Shown here in pieces: positions 1-9,565 of a stretch of 64,000 nucleotides of DNA; the first letter of the stretch is position 1, and every line of letters starts with the position of its first letter. The DNA lies in the NCBI GenBank assembly GCA_903820085.1, contig CAIJGA010000001.1:62001-126000 (forward strand), written 5' to 3'. Both the position numbers and the translations under genes were made by a program. Under the pieces are notes generated by a model. It worked only from the letters and a program-made list of their open reading frames with translations. It had not been told where the DNA came from and made no database searches. This DNA comes from an uncultured Chlorobiaceae bacterium (GTDB lineage Bacteria; Bacteroidota; Chlorobiia; Chlorobiales; Chlorobiaceae).

Positions 1-161
1 TTTCAGGGTCCTGCCCGATGCTCCATTAATTTTACAGCAGTACAACAAATTGACGCCAGCAGTCGCCCCTTTTTACCTCAAAAAAAACGAACACAAAAGA
101 GCACGCCGGTTTAGTCACAATCAGCATGAACAACTGTAACGATTATTTTCAATTTACCGTT

Positions 162-181
162 CGAATGGTTATGTTCATTCG
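162..181. promoter_or_regulatory. Inverted repeat upstream of purF
   Basis: CGAATG (162-167) and CATTCG (176-181) form a 6-bp inverted repeat with an 8-nt spacer, about 50 bases upstream of purF. It could be an operator or a small leader hairpin. The rest of 1-234 is AT-rich and shows no gene. The assignment is weak because arms this short occur by chance. Confidence 0.2.
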
Positions 182-234
182 GCTATGCACAGGTTGCGAA
201 CCCAGTTTACTCAACGTTAAGACACTATTTGCTT

Positions 235-1728
235 ATGTGTGGAGTTTTCGGCGTTTTTAATTCAAAAACTCCCGCGGAAGATACTTTCTATGGTCTGTAC
301 TCACTTCAGCACAGGGGACAGGAAGCCGCAGGAATAGTTGTAGCTGAATACAACAAGGTCAAGAAAAAAACCCTTTTCAAGCAGCATAAGGGCATGGGCC
401 TGGTGGCTGAAGTATTCAGGGATGAAACTATTTTTGAAACTCTTGGTGGTTATGCTGCAATCGGCCATAACCGCTATTCTACTACAGGTTCCTCATCATC
501 GGCAAGCAATATTCAGCCATTTTCCCTCACCTACCGATCAGGAAGTCTGGCCATTGCCCATAACGGAAACCTGACCAACTCACGTGCACTGCGACGAGAA
601 CTGACCGAGCTCGGTGTTATCTTCCAGGCATCTTCGGATACTGAAATCATCCCGCACCTGGCGGCCAGAAGCCGTGAAAAAGAGCCCATACAACAACTCT
701 ACGAAGCCTTGTTACAGGTTCAGGGAGCTTACTCAATGGTCCTTCTGGCAAACAACCAGATGATCGCTGCAAGAGACCCCTACGGGTTCAGACCACTCGC
801 TCTCGGCAAAAAGGTTGACCCTCTTACCGGAGAGCTTGCCTATATCGTGGCCAGTGAAACTTGCGCCTTCGATATTATTCAGGCAGAATATATCCGGGAT
901 ATTGAACCCGGCGAAATTCTCCTGATCGACCATCTGGCGGTAGCGAATGAAAAACCTACATCCATCTTTCTGCCGCACTCAGAACGCAAGGCTCGCTGTA
1001 TTTTTGAATATGTCTATTTCGCCCGTCCCGACAGTTTTATTTTCAAGCATTCGGTTGACAAAATCAGGCGAAATCTCGGCAAAAACCTTGCCAGAGAGTC
1101 CTCAATTGAGCACCAGCCGGGCGAAAAAGAGTTGACCGTTGTCAGCGTGCCCGACTCATCCAATACCGCCGCACTCGGCTTTGTTCGCGAAAGCATCAAG
1201 ATGGAGAGGCCTGCAAGGTTCGAACACGGCCTTATCCGCAACCATTATGTCGGCAGAACCTTCATTCAGCCAGGTATTCACAGCCGTGACATCAAGGTGC
1301 GATCGAAGTACAACATTGTACGCGGAGTACTCAACGACAGACCGATCATTCTTGTCGATGACTCCATTGTCCGCGGAACAACCGCTAAGATGCTGATCAA
1401 ACTGATCCGTGAGGCCGAACCAAAGGCCATTCACCTGCACATCAGCTCTCCGCCGATCACCAATCCCTGCTTCTATGGCATGGATTTTCCAACCAAACGG
1501 CAGCTCCTTACCCACATGTTCGACTCTCTCGACAATGACGTGGAGGAGATAGAAAAAATCAGGGAATATATCGGTGTCGATTCATTGAAATATCTCTCCA
1601 TGGAGGGGCTGATGAACAGCGTTCCATCGTTTGAGGGAGAAACCTGCAGTTACTGCACCGCCTGCTTCAGCGGTGACTATCCGATAGAAGTCACCGATGC
1701 AACAACCGACAAGGAAGAGAATGACTGA
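235..1728 (+). CDS. purF: Amidophosphoribosyltransferase (glutamine PRPP amidotransferase)
   Basis: Catalyses the first committed step of purine synthesis, PRPP plus glutamine to 5-phosphoribosylamine, in the cytosol. An N-terminal class II glutamine amidotransferase domain (about 1-235) precedes a phosphoribosyltransferase domain with the PRPP loop ILVDDSIVRGTT (372-383). The longest frame opens with TTG at 229. I chose the ATG at 235 because it makes Cys2 the residue exposed after Met removal, as the Ntn-type nucleophile requires (MCGVFG). Cys255, Cys412, Cys474 and Cys477 lie in contexts matching the four 4Fe-4S ligands of the Bacillus-type enzyme, but no propeptide precedes the catalytic Cys. 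The 497-aa length is normal. It converges with the DksA-like gene, leaving 3 bases between stops. Confidence 0.97.
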   Translation: MCGVFGVFNSKTPAEDTFYGLYSLQHRGQEAAGIVVAEYNKVKKKTLFKQHKGMGLVAEVFRDETIFETLGGYAAIGHNRYSTTGSSSSASNIQPFSLTYRSGSLAIAHNGNLTNSRALRRELTELGVIFQASSDTEIIPHLAARSREKEPIQQLYEALLQVQGAYSMVLLANNQMIAARDPYGFRPLALGKKVDPLTGELAYIVASETCAFDIIQAEYIRDIEPGEILLIDHLAVANEKPTSIFLPHSERKARCIFEYVYFARPDSFIFKHSVDKIRRNLGKNLARESSIEHQPGEKELTVVSVPDSSNTAALGFVRESIKMERPARFEHGLIRNHYVGRTFIQPGIHSRDIKVRSKYNIVRGVLNDRPIILVDDSIVRGTTAKMLIKLIREAEPKAIHLHISSPPITNPCFYGMDFPTKRQLLTHMFDSLDNDVEEIEKIREYIGVDSLKYLSMEGLMNSVPSFEGETCSYCTACFSGDYPIEVTDATTDKEEND

Positions 1729-1731
1729 TAA

Positions 1732-2166
1732 CTACTTCTTCCCCTGTTTGAACTCGATTCTCACCGAGGTGTGCGGCACCGCCTCAAGCCGTTTTTTGGG
1801 AATGGGTTTGCCTGACTTAATGCAGATACCATAGGTCCTGTTTCTTATCCTGTCGAGCGCCTGGTCGATGTAGTTGATATATTTCTCGTCACGAGCGATA
1901 AACATGAAGCGCTGCTCACGATCCATCGTATCAGTCCCATGATCAGCCATATGCATGGAGTAGTTGGAATTGATGGAATCTTCCACATTCTCGTCAGAAA
2001 GCGAAGAGCGCAAAATATCCAGATCACGAAGCACCTCATCACGTCTTTTAAGCAACAACTGCCTGAAATGTTCGAGTTCTTCGTCGGTTAAGTAAGTTTT
2101 CGTCAGGACAGGCTCTTCCATGAGCTCATTGTCCTTTTTCGAAGCGCTATCGTTTTTCTTTGCCAT
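1732..2166 (-). CDS. TraR/DksA-family regulator with degenerate zinc finger
   Basis: A 144-aa protein with DksA architecture: charged N-terminus, a coiled-coil region (about 28-108) with acidic residues near the tip (ADHGTDTMD, 74-82), then a C-terminal finger-like module (112-142). DksA proteins bind the RNA polymerase secondary channel and modulate initiation, often with ppGpp. Only Cys115 of the four expected zinc ligands remains; Ser118, Arg136 and Phe139 fill the other positions, while the framework (GKPIPKKRLEAVPH) is intact. Such Cys-poor finger modules are common in Bacteroidota/Chlorobiota. It lies 57 bases upstream of ileS on the same strand, reading away from it. Function in transcription control is inferred from family. 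Confidence 0.85.
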   Translation of the reverse strand: MAKKNDSASKKDNELMEEPVLTKTYLTDEELEHFRQLLLKRRDEVLRDLDILRSSLSDENVEDSINSNYSMHMADHGTDTMDREQRFMFIARDEKYINYIDQALDRIRNRTYGICIKSGKPIPKKRLEAVPHTSVRIEFKQGKK

Positions 2167-2223
2167 AATAAGCTTTGTTTTAATCCCAAAAAGAGCGTAA
2201 AAAGTGAGAGTTAAATAATACTA

Positions 2224-5200
2224 TTAACTCTTGTATTTTTCAAGCGATAACCTGCAAATTTCACCATTGACCGTTTCTTCCTTTCCTTTTGCTGCTGTTG
2301 AGAGGTCAAGCGTCGCTACGGAAAGAGTGGTGGCAAGCGTTTCTGCCTTGATATAGGCTTCATTATTATTTACCGCATCCAGCACTTTTGCTGAACCCTG
2401 AAGAGAGAGCGCAATTCGGTCAGTAATGTCAAGTCCGCTCTCCTTGCGAAGGGCCTGGATACGACTGACCAGTTCACGCGAAAGACCCTGCATTTCAAGC
2501 TCTTCAGTCATCTCCGTATCAAGTGCTACCATGATCCCGTTCGCTTCATCGGAAGCAACAAGCCACCCCTCTATATCTTCGTGCATGATCTCCACATCCT
2601 CACGCAACAAGCCAAAGAGCTTTCCATCAAGTTCAAGCGAAAGTTTGCCCTGTTTTTCAAGAAGCGCAATCTGTTTATGGCTCATGACCCTGATGGCTTC
2701 CGCCAGTGCTTTCATATCCTTGCCAAAACGAGGTCCAAGGGTTTTGAAGTTTGGCTTTACCTTCTTGCTGATGACCGAGCCATCCTCTTCGATGTACTCT
2801 ATCTTCTGGACATTGATCTCTTCCAAAATAATATCGCTGACCATCCTGTACTCTTCCCTTACGGCCGCATCACCAGCGGCAAGCAGAATACGCTTGAGCG
2901 GCTGGCGAACCTTGATTGATGCCTTTTCACGCATGGTTCTCACCAGGGAGGTAACAATCTGGGCCTTTTTCATGCGCTGCTCAAGCGGCCGGTCAACAGC
3001 CAAAATATCAAGCAGCGGAAAATCGGCAAGATGAACAGACTCAGAAGAGTTGAGCCCGCTGACTCCATTCAGATTCAGGTAAATCCGCTCGGCAAGAAAG
3101 GGGGTAAAGGGTGCAAGCAGTTTTGCCAGCGTCTCAAGCGCAGTGTAGAGCGTCTGATAGGCCGCAATCTTGTCAGGTCCCATGTCACTTTTCCAGAACC
3201 GTTTTCGTGAGCGGCGAATATACCAGTTAGAAAGATCATCAACGGTAAAATCGTTAATCAGCCTTACCGCACCCATAAGATCATACTGCTCCATTCGCAT
3301 GTGAACACCATCAACAAGGGTGTTCAGGCAGGAGAGTACCCAGCGGTCAAGCTCAGAGCGCTCCTGCACAGGAATTACCGGCTCAGCAAAGGTGAAATGA
3401 TCAACATTGGCGTAGAGCACAAAAAAATTATAGCTGTTGATGAAGGCGCGGAAAAACTTGCGCTGCTCCTCCTCAATCTCATCGGTATTGAACGATTTCG
3501 GTCTCCATGGAGGGCTGGTCACCAACAGGTACCAGCGGAGCGCATCGGCACCGTACTTTTCCATGGTTGCAAAAGGATCAACAACGTTGCCTTTTGACTT
3601 TGACATTTTCTGGCCGCTCTTATCAAGAATATGGCCATTGACAATAAGGTTTTTGTATGCAGGCTTATCGAAAATAAGCGTGGCAATGGCGTGCAGGGTA
3701 TAGAACCACCCACGGGTCTGATCGACCCCTTCAGCAATGAAATCAGCCGGAAAAGAGGCATCGAACTCTGCGCGATTTTCAAATGGATAGTGGAGCTGGG
3801 CAAACGGCATGGAGCCGCTGTCGAACCAGACGTCAACCAGTTCTGGTGTCCGGTTGAAGCGTTTGCCATCCCTTATGAAGTAAATCCTGTCCACAAAAGG
3901 CTTGTGCAGATCAAGCTCCGCCGCACCCCTGTCGATCGCATCTCCAAGCCGGCACTGTTCTCCGTCAATATCAATCAATCCCTCGCGCAGTTCGTCAACA
4001 GAACCGACAGCAAACATGTTGCCCGAGGACGCATCCTCACCGATAACAAAATCCTCCGAAACCCAGAGCGGCAGCGGGGAGCCCCAAAAGCGCTCGCGTG
4101 ACAGCGCCCAGTCCTTGTTGTCTTCAAGCCAGTTACCGAAACGTCCCGAACCAATTTCGGGAGGGCACCAGTTGATGGTTTTGTTCAGCTCCACCATTCG
4201 GTCGGCTATTGCGGTTGTGCGGATATACCATGACTCGCGTGCATAATAGATCACCGGCACATCATAACGCCAGGAATAGGGATAGGTATGGGTAATCATC
4301 TCCTTGCGGTACAATTTCCCTGCATCCTTAAGCTGACGGATAACGAGAGGATCGGTATCCTTGAAAAACATGCCGTCATAATCGCTGACCTCAGCCGTAA
4401 AGCATCCGTTCCGGGCTACCGGCTGGAGCATTGGCAAATCATATTTCTTGGCAATTTCATAGTCATCAGCGCCGAAAGCCGGAGCAATATGCACAATACC
4501 GGTACCGTCTTCGGTTGACACAAACGAACCCGCCGTAACGTACCAGCACTTTTTTTCAGGCTGCATGTACCTGAACAGCGGCTCATAGTCGATCCCCTCG
4601 AGATCGCGCCCTTTCAGCTCAGCAATAACCGTCCAGAGCGATTCCCCGGCATCGTCCTTCTCAAGAAGCACCTGCAGGCGCGACTTGGCAAGAATCAGCA
4701 CCTCCCCGCTTTCGCGGTGAGCAACCTTGACATAGTCAATATCTGATCCAACACAGAGTGCAACATTTGAAATGAGGGTCCACGGTGTCGTTGTCCATAC
4801 CAGCAGTGACTCGACAGAATCCTTGACTCTGAATTTGACATAAATGCTTGGATCGGTTACCTCTTTGTAGCCCAGGGCAAGCTCATGCGAACTCAGCACC
4901 GTCTCGGATTTGGGATCCTGCGGCACAATTTTATAGTCCTTGTAGATAAGCCCTTTATCGAAAATCGTTTTCAGAGCCCACCAGACCGACTCGATATAGT
5001 CATTGGTACAGGTAATATAGGGATGGTCCATATCGACCCAGTACCCCATCCGTTCGGTCAGCTTTCCCCACCCTTCCCGATTATCGTCAATGTGATGGTA
5101 AACCAGTGCCCTTGCCTCGGCATTAAACTCGCCGTCGCCATATGCAACAACCTGGGCCTTGTTCTTCAGACCAAGCTTCTTCTCCACCGAAATCTCTACC

Positions 5201-5481
5201 GGCAACCCGTGAGTATCCCAACCGGCCTTGCGTGGCACCCGGTAACCCTGCATGGTCTTGTAGCGGCAGACAACATCCTTTATGGTACGGCTGAAGACAT
5301 GGTGAACACCAGGCTTGCCGTTAACTGTTGGAGGGCCTTCATAAAAAGAGTATACCCGGTCACCCGGTTTTTCTTCCAGACACTTGCGAAAAATCCCATG
5401 CTCATTCCAGTATGCCAAAACTTCGGCCTCTACAGCACTGTAAGGCAGATTTGAAGGATACTCGACAAATTTAGCGTTCAT
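2224..5481 (-). CDS. ileS: Isoleucyl-tRNA synthetase, eukaryote-like type
   Basis: Charges tRNA-Ile in the cytosol. At 1085 aa it is longer than the usual bacterial type (about 930-940 aa) and fits the type 2 (eukaryote-like) class, many members of which resist mupirocin. Class I features are a Rossmann fold with a HIGH-equivalent GKPGVHHVF, an editing CP1 domain ([23 protein letters not shown]), the KMSKS loop ([10 protein letters not shown]) and a long C-terminal anticodon-binding region (from about residue 700). In the HIGH motif the first His is replaced, giving GVHH, as in related Bacteroidota enzymes. The ATG start gives [14 protein letters not shown], a typical N-terminus. No zinc ribbon of the bacterial type is seen at the C-terminus. 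Confidence 0.97.
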   Translation of the reverse strand: MNAKFVEYPSNLPYSAVEAEVLAYWNEHGIFRKCLEEKPGDRVYSFYEGPPTVNGKPGVHHVFSRTIKDVVCRYKTMQGYRVPRKAGWDTHGLPVEISVEKKLGLKNKAQVVAYGDGEFNAEARALVYHHIDDNREGWGKLTERMGYWVDMDHPYITCTNDYIESVWWALKTIFDKGLIYKDYKIVPQDPKSETVLSSHELALGYKEVTDPSIYVKFRVKDSVESLLVWTTTPWTLISNVALCVGSDIDYVKVAHRESGEVLILAKSRLQVLLEKDDAGESLWTVIAELKGRDLEGIDYEPLFRYMQPEKKCWYVTAGSFVSTEDGTGIVHIAPAFGADDYEIAKKYDLPMLQPVARNGCFTAEVSDYDGMFFKDTDPLVIRQLKDAGKLYRKEMITHTYPYSWRYDVPVIYYARESWYIRTTAIADRMVELNKTINWCPPEIGSGRFGNWLEDNKDWALSRERFWGSPLPLWVSEDFVIGEDASSGNMFAVGSVDELREGLIDIDGEQCRLGDAIDRGAAELDLHKPFVDRIYFIRDGKRFNRTPELVDVWFDSGSMPFAQLHYPFENRAEFDASFPADFIAEGVDQTRGWFYTLHAIATLIFDKPAYKNLIVNGHILDKSGQKMSKSKGNVVDPFATMEKYGADALRWYLLVTSPPWRPKSFNTDEIEEEQRKFFRAFINSYNFFVLYANVDHFTFAEPVIPVQERSELDRWVLSCLNTLVDGVHMRMEQYDLMGAVRLINDFTVDDLSNWYIRRSRKRFWKSDMGPDKIAAYQTLYTALETLAKLLAPFTPFLAERIYLNLNGVSGLNSSESVHLADFPLLDILAVDRPLEQRMKKAQIVTSLVRTMREKASIKVRQPLKRILLAAGDAAVREEYRMVSDIILEEINVQKIEYIEEDGSVISKKVKPNFKTLGPRFGKDMKALAEAIRVMSHKQIALLEKQGKLSLELDGKLFGLLREDVEIMHEDIEGWLVASDEANGIMVALDTEMTEELEMQGLSRELVSRIQALRKESGLDITDRIALSLQGSAKVLDAVNNNEAYIKAETLATTLSVATLDLSTAAKGKEETVNGEICRLSLEKYKS

Positions 5482-5572
5482 AGTTCTTCCGAAATCATTC
5501 AGTCAAAAACAGGCACAAGGCCTGTAATTATAAAAAAAGTTACCCAGCCCGAACCCCTTAGTAAAACAATAC

Positions 5573-5605
5573 AGGCAAGCTTTTCATTAACGGAAAAGCT
5601 TGCCT
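5573..5605 (-). terminator. Hairpin downstream of the small chlorosome-like gene
   Basis: Perfect 13-bp stem (5573-5585 with 5593-5605) and a 7-nt loop, 57 bases past the stop of the minus-strand gene at 5663. In that direction the stem is followed by GTATTGTTTTAC, a weak T-rich tract. Likely a factor-independent terminator or an mRNA 3' stabiliser. Confidence 0.6.
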
Positions 5606-5662
5606 GAAAACATCTATGAAAAAAGCCTGACGAACAAAATGCCTCACAAAACAGTTCAATAC

Positions 5663-5875
5663 TTATTTCTTGCTGCCGAGCGTTGTATTGACACCTTCAA
5701 GGACCTTTTTTGCAACATCAGTAAGGGAGTCAAGCGAAAGGGCAACAATTTTGCTTACAGGGTCAATCGAATTATCAATAAAAGTGCCTACACTGACAAG
5801 AAGCCTTGATATATCACCAGTTACAGCGCCGCCACTTGGCTGCACCTGTCCGGAATCTTTTGTTTCTTCAGCCAT
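5663..5875 (-). CDS. Small amphipathic protein, possibly chlorosome envelope (CsmB/CsmF-like)
   Basis: A 70-aa protein with no cysteine: a polar, Gly-rich N-terminus (1-22), then a long amphipathic stretch (GDISRLLVSVGTFIDNS, then KIVALSLDSLTDVAKKVLEG) and a Lys-rich end. No signal peptide or clear transmembrane segment. Small proteins of this size and build coat the chlorosome surface in green sulfur bacteria. I assign it to that group on composition and taxonomic context only; I cannot confirm which Csm family, if any. It is monocistronic, with strong hairpins on both sides, which fits an abundantly transcribed structural gene. It could also be an unrelated small protein. Confidence 0.45.
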   Translation of the reverse strand: MAEETKDSGQVQPSGGAVTGDISRLLVSVGTFIDNSIDPVSKIVALSLDSLTDVAKKVLEGVNTTLGSKK

Positions 5876-5948
5876 ATTACACTGACATTTAGGGTTGCCG
5901 CCGACAAAACAATATTTTGAAAATGTAATATATTTAATCCTTCTATCA

Positions 5949-5998
5949 AAAAAAATCAGAAGCCCCCGTTCAAATCATCTTGAGTGATTAGCAGGGGC
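5949..5998 (-). terminator. Rho-independent terminator after manC
   Basis: Reading on the minus strand, GCCCC/GGGGC arms (5994-5998 with 5962-5966) enclose an inner AATCA/TGATT pair. They are followed within 6 bases by a run of eight T (A-run near 5948-5955 on the plus strand). It lies 17 bases after the manC stop and would end the nucleotide-sugar operon. Confidence 0.75.
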
Positions 5999-6014
5999 AA
6001 AAAAAAGCTTCATA

Positions 6015-7430
6015 TTACTGGCGTCCGTACCGATCCTCAACACGCACAATATCGTCCTCTCCCAGATAACTGCCTGTCTGAACTTCGATCAATTCAAGCG
6101 GAGTTGTGCCGATATTTTCGAGGCGATGGAACTGACCGACCGGAATATAGGTTGACTGATCCTCACAAAGCGTAATTTTTTGCTCTCCCACCGTCACCTG
6201 GGCTGTTCCCCTGACGACAATCCAGTGCTCAGCCCGATGATGATGCTTTTGTAATGACAAAGCTGCCCCCGGATTCACCGTAATGCGTTTGACCTTGAAC
6301 CTTTCAGAAAAGTCTACCGTTTCATAGGTACCCCACGGCCGGCAGACCCGCCGATGCGTCTCAACCTCATGCCGCTCTCTTTTTTTCATCTCTTCGACAA
6401 GCACCTTGACGTCCTGAACGCACTCGCGCGAGGCAACCAGCACAGCATCAGCCGTCTCAACGATGATATGACCATCAAGACCAACTGCTGTTACGAGACG
6501 GTTTGTGGCATGGATATAGCAGTTCTTGACATCGTATATCAGCACGTCACCCCTTTTTACATTACCCGCCTCGTCATGTTCCTGCACGTCCCAGAGCGCA
6601 GACCATGCACCCACATCATTCCATCCGGCATCGAGAGGAACAAGAGAGGCTTTTGTGGTTTTTTCCATCACGGCATAGTCGATAGAGTCGGAAGGAGAGG
6701 CACAAAACGCGTCACTATCGAGCCGCAAAAAGTCAAGATCAGCGACCGCTTTCTGCAAAGCCTCCCTGCAGGCAGCAACAATGGCTGGAGCATGCGCTTC
6801 AAGTTCGAGCAGATACGACGCAGCGTTAAAGAGAAAAATTCCGCTGTTCCAGAAATAGTCACCCGAAGCAAGATAGCGCTCCGCCGTTTTCCTGTCGGGC
6901 TTTTCAACAAATTCAGAGACGGGATAGGCTCCCTGTTGACCATCACCCCTCGCTGATGCCCTGATATAACCGTAACCGGTTTCAGGAGAGGCCGGTACAA
7001 TCCCAAAGGTAACCAGCTCCCCTTTTTCGGCTGCAGAGAGCCCTGCGGCAACAGCGAGACCAAATGCCACCGTATCACGAATAACATGATCAGCAGGCAA
7101 AAGCAGCAGACTGGCTCCCGGATGCTTTTCAGTGACAAGCATTGCTGCTATGGCGGCAGCAGGAGCGGTATTGCGTCCTTTGGGCTCAAGAATGATCTCT
7201 CCGATATTGGCATCAATTTCATGAAGTTGCTCGGCTACCAGAAAGCGGTGACTCTCATTACAGATACAATATACAGGCCCGATATCATCGGTTGCAGCAA
7301 GGCGAAGCACCGTCTCCTGCAACATGGTCTTCTCTCCGGCGAGTGACAGTAACTGCTTGGGATACAATGCACGGGAAAGAGGCCATAACCTTGTGCCCGA
7401 ACCGCCACTGAGAATCACAGGAATAATCAT
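6015..7430 (-). CDS. manC: Mannose-1-phosphate guanylyltransferase / mannose-6-phosphate isomerase
   Basis: A bifunctional type II enzyme (471 aa) that makes GDP-mannose from mannose-1-phosphate and GTP, with a second domain that interconverts fructose-6-P and mannose-6-P. The N-terminal nucleotidyltransferase begins at once with the signature SGGSGTRLWPLSR and Lys of YPKQLL. The FVEKPD motif sits near 150. The C-terminal cupin domain (about 350-465) carries the metal-site pattern HHHRAEHW near residue 397. It is the last gene of the minus-strand nucleotide-sugar block, 21 bases after galE, and feeds LPS or exopolysaccharide synthesis. Confidence 0.93.
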   Translation of the reverse strand: MIIPVILSGGSGTRLWPLSRALYPKQLLSLAGEKTMLQETVLRLAATDDIGPVYCICNESHRFLVAEQLHEIDANIGEIILEPKGRNTAPAAAIAAMLVTEKHPGASLLLLPADHVIRDTVAFGLAVAAGLSAAEKGELVTFGIVPASPETGYGYIRASARGDGQQGAYPVSEFVEKPDRKTAERYLASGDYFWNSGIFLFNAASYLLELEAHAPAIVAACREALQKAVADLDFLRLDSDAFCASPSDSIDYAVMEKTTKASLVPLDAGWNDVGAWSALWDVQEHDEAGNVKRGDVLIYDVKNCYIHATNRLVTAVGLDGHIIVETADAVLVASRECVQDVKVLVEEMKKRERHEVETHRRVCRPWGTYETVDFSERFKVKRITVNPGAALSLQKHHHRAEHWIVVRGTAQVTVGEQKITLCEDQSTYIPVGQFHRLENIGTTPLELIEVQTGSYLGEDDIVRVEDRYGRQ

Positions 7431-7451
7431 GAAGAAAAAAGAGATTAAACA

Positions 7452-8429
7452 TTAACGAGCGACATATTTCTCATACATCTTCCACGTCGATGAGACAAGG
7501 GTATCGACGTCACTATACTTCGGCACCCAACCAAGAAGCTCCCGCGCCTTGCCAGACGTGGCTACAAGTTCGGAAGGATCGCCGGCGCGCCTGCCAACAA
7601 TCTCTGCAGGCACAGCCATCCCGGTATGGACGCGGGCCAGTTCAACCATTTCGAGCACACTGATGCCAGTCTGGCTTCCAAGGTTCACCGTCAAGCTCTT
7701 GTCGTGCTTCAAAACATATTCAAAAGCGCTGACATGCGCTTCCGCCAGGTCACTTACATGAACGTAGTCACGGATGCAGCTTCCATCGCGTGTCGGATAA
7801 TCATTACCGTATATGGAGAGTTTCGGGCGGATACCGGCAGCCACCTCCATCACAATAGGCAGAAGGTTCTCCGGGTTCAGCTCAAGCCCCTTGATTCGAC
7901 CTTCAACATCATAACCGGCAGCATTGAAATAACGGATAGCAGCAAAGCGCAACCCTTTCAGTCGGTCATACCAGCCGAGGATACGCTCGATCTCAAGCTT
8001 GGTGAAGCCATAAAAATTTTCCGGCTCCTTCGGATGTTCTTCATCAATCGGCAAATAGTGAGGATTTCCAAAGATTGCTGCCGATGAGGAGAAAATAATC
8101 GGTGAAAGTTTGGCCTCAGCCGCCTGATTGAGAATGTTGATCGTTCCCACAATATTGGCTTCGGCAAACTCCTCCGGCGTCAGCATCGACTGACCGGCGG
8201 CTTTCATGGCTGCAAGATGCACGCATCCGTCAAAACCTCCGGCCATAACGGCCCGAAGCTGTTCTCGACGCATGATATCGCCATACTCAAACCGGGCATC
8301 TTTAAAAAGATTTTCCCTCAGTCCAGTCTGGAGATTATCAAAGACCGTAACCTCATATCCACGGTCAAGAAAAGCTCTTGTAACATGACTGCCGATATAT
8401 CCAGCGCCCCCGATAACGAGAATTCGCAT
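7452..8429 (-). CDS. galE: UDP-glucose 4-epimerase
   Basis: Interconverts UDP-glucose and UDP-galactose using tightly bound NAD. This 325-aa extended SDR has the glycine motif GGAGYIGSH (7-15), the Ser region FSSSAAIFGNP and the catalytic YxxxK (YGFTK). Length and start are standard. It lies between rfbB and manC in the minus-strand sugar block, so it probably supplies UDP-galactose for surface polysaccharide rather than for galactose catabolism; no galT or galK is present. Confidence 0.92.
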   Translation of the reverse strand: MRILVIGGAGYIGSHVTRAFLDRGYEVTVFDNLQTGLRENLFKDARFEYGDIMRREQLRAVMAGGFDGCVHLAAMKAAGQSMLTPEEFAEANIVGTINILNQAAEAKLSPIIFSSSAAIFGNPHYLPIDEEHPKEPENFYGFTKLEIERILGWYDRLKGLRFAAIRYFNAAGYDVEGRIKGLELNPENLLPIVMEVAAGIRPKLSIYGNDYPTRDGSCIRDYVHVSDLAEAHVSAFEYVLKHDKSLTVNLGSQTGISVLEMVELARVHTGMAVPAEIVGRRAGDPSELVATSGKARELLGWVPKYSDVDTLVSSTWKMYEKYVAR

Positions 8430-8474
8430 AAATGCCCCCAGTAAAATATTGATAAAGCAATAAAAAAAAGTCCC

Positions 8475-9524
8475 TTAACGGTTACCGTACATCTCTTCGT
8501 AATAACGCTGATAGCCCCCTGAGGTCACATCGTCAAGCCACTCCGCATGTGAAAGATACCAGTCAACCGTCAGTTCAAGCCCTTTTTCAAACGAAATCGA
8601 AGGAACCCACCCAAGCTCACGCTGCAGCTTCGAGGAATCGATCGCGTAGCGAAGATCATGACCTGCACGGTCGGTCACATAGGCAACAAGCTTTTCAGAC
8701 GCTCCCGAAGGACGGGCAAGCTTCGTATCCATGATACGGCAAAGCAGCCTGATCAGGTCAATATTGCTCCATTCGTTATGACCACCAATATTGTAGGTTT
8801 CACCGTTTCTGCCCCGATGAAAAATCACATCAATAGCCTCAGCATGATCGACAACCCAAAGCCAGTCACGAATATTTTCACCCTTTCCATAGACAGGAAG
8901 CGGTTTGCGGTTGACGATATTATTGATAAAAAGAGGAATCAGCTTTTCCGGAAACTGAAAAGAGCCGTAATTATTGGAACAGTTACTGATCACCACCGGC
9001 ATACCGAAAGTATCGTGCCAAGCCCTGACAAAATGGTCGGAAGAGGCTTTCGACGCTGAATAGGGACTATGCGGATCGTAAGGAGTTTCTTCGGTAAAGA
9101 GTCCCTCCCTGCCAAGTGAACCGTAAACCTCATCAGTGGATATATGGTAAAACCTCTTGCCAGAATAATCTGGGTGCCATGAGGCCCTTGCAGCATTGAG
9201 CAGGTTGACCGTTCCAAGCACATTGGTCACCACAAATTCCGTCGGATTGGCAATCGAACGGTCAACATGCGACTCGGCTGCCAGATGGATCACTCCGTCA
9301 AAACGGTTCTCTGCAAACAACCGCATCAGAAAATCGCCGTCGGTTATATCCCCTTTTACAAACCGGTAATTCGGCTGCTGATCAATATCGTGAAGATTGG
9401 CGAGGTTTCCGGCATAGGTCAATTTGTCAAGATTGGTAATCGTGTAAGCGGGATGATTCTTCAGGAAATGACGGACGACGTGCGACCCGATAAAACCGGC
9501 TCCTCCTGTAATCAAGATGTGCAT
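8475..9524 (-). CDS. rfbB: dTDP-glucose 4,6-dehydratase
   Basis: Second step of dTDP-L-rhamnose synthesis. An extended SDR with GGAGFIGSH at the N-terminus, the dehydratase STDEVYGS motif and catalytic YSASK. An in-frame ATG at 9569 overlaps the rfbD stop (ATGA) and would add 15 residues. I chose the ATG at 9524 because it gives the invariant family start MHILITGG and has GAGAG about 9 bases upstream. Translational coupling from the upstream ATG cannot be excluded. Length 349 aa, normal. Confidence 0.93.
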   Translation of the reverse strand: MHILITGGAGFIGSHVVRHFLKNHPAYTITNLDKLTYAGNLANLHDIDQQPNYRFVKGDITDGDFLMRLFAENRFDGVIHLAAESHVDRSIANPTEFVVTNVLGTVNLLNAARASWHPDYSGKRFYHISTDEVYGSLGREGLFTEETPYDPHSPYSASKASSDHFVRAWHDTFGMPVVISNCSNNYGSFQFPEKLIPLFINNIVNRKPLPVYGKGENIRDWLWVVDHAEAIDVIFHRGRNGETYNIGGHNEWSNIDLIRLLCRIMDTKLARPSGASEKLVAYVTDRAGHDLRYAIDSSKLQRELGWVPSISFEKGLELTVDWYLSHAEWLDDVTSGGYQRYYEEMYGNR

Positions 9525-9565
9525 TGGTGTAACTCTCTTTTTATTATGATTTAACGCGTCCGCTC

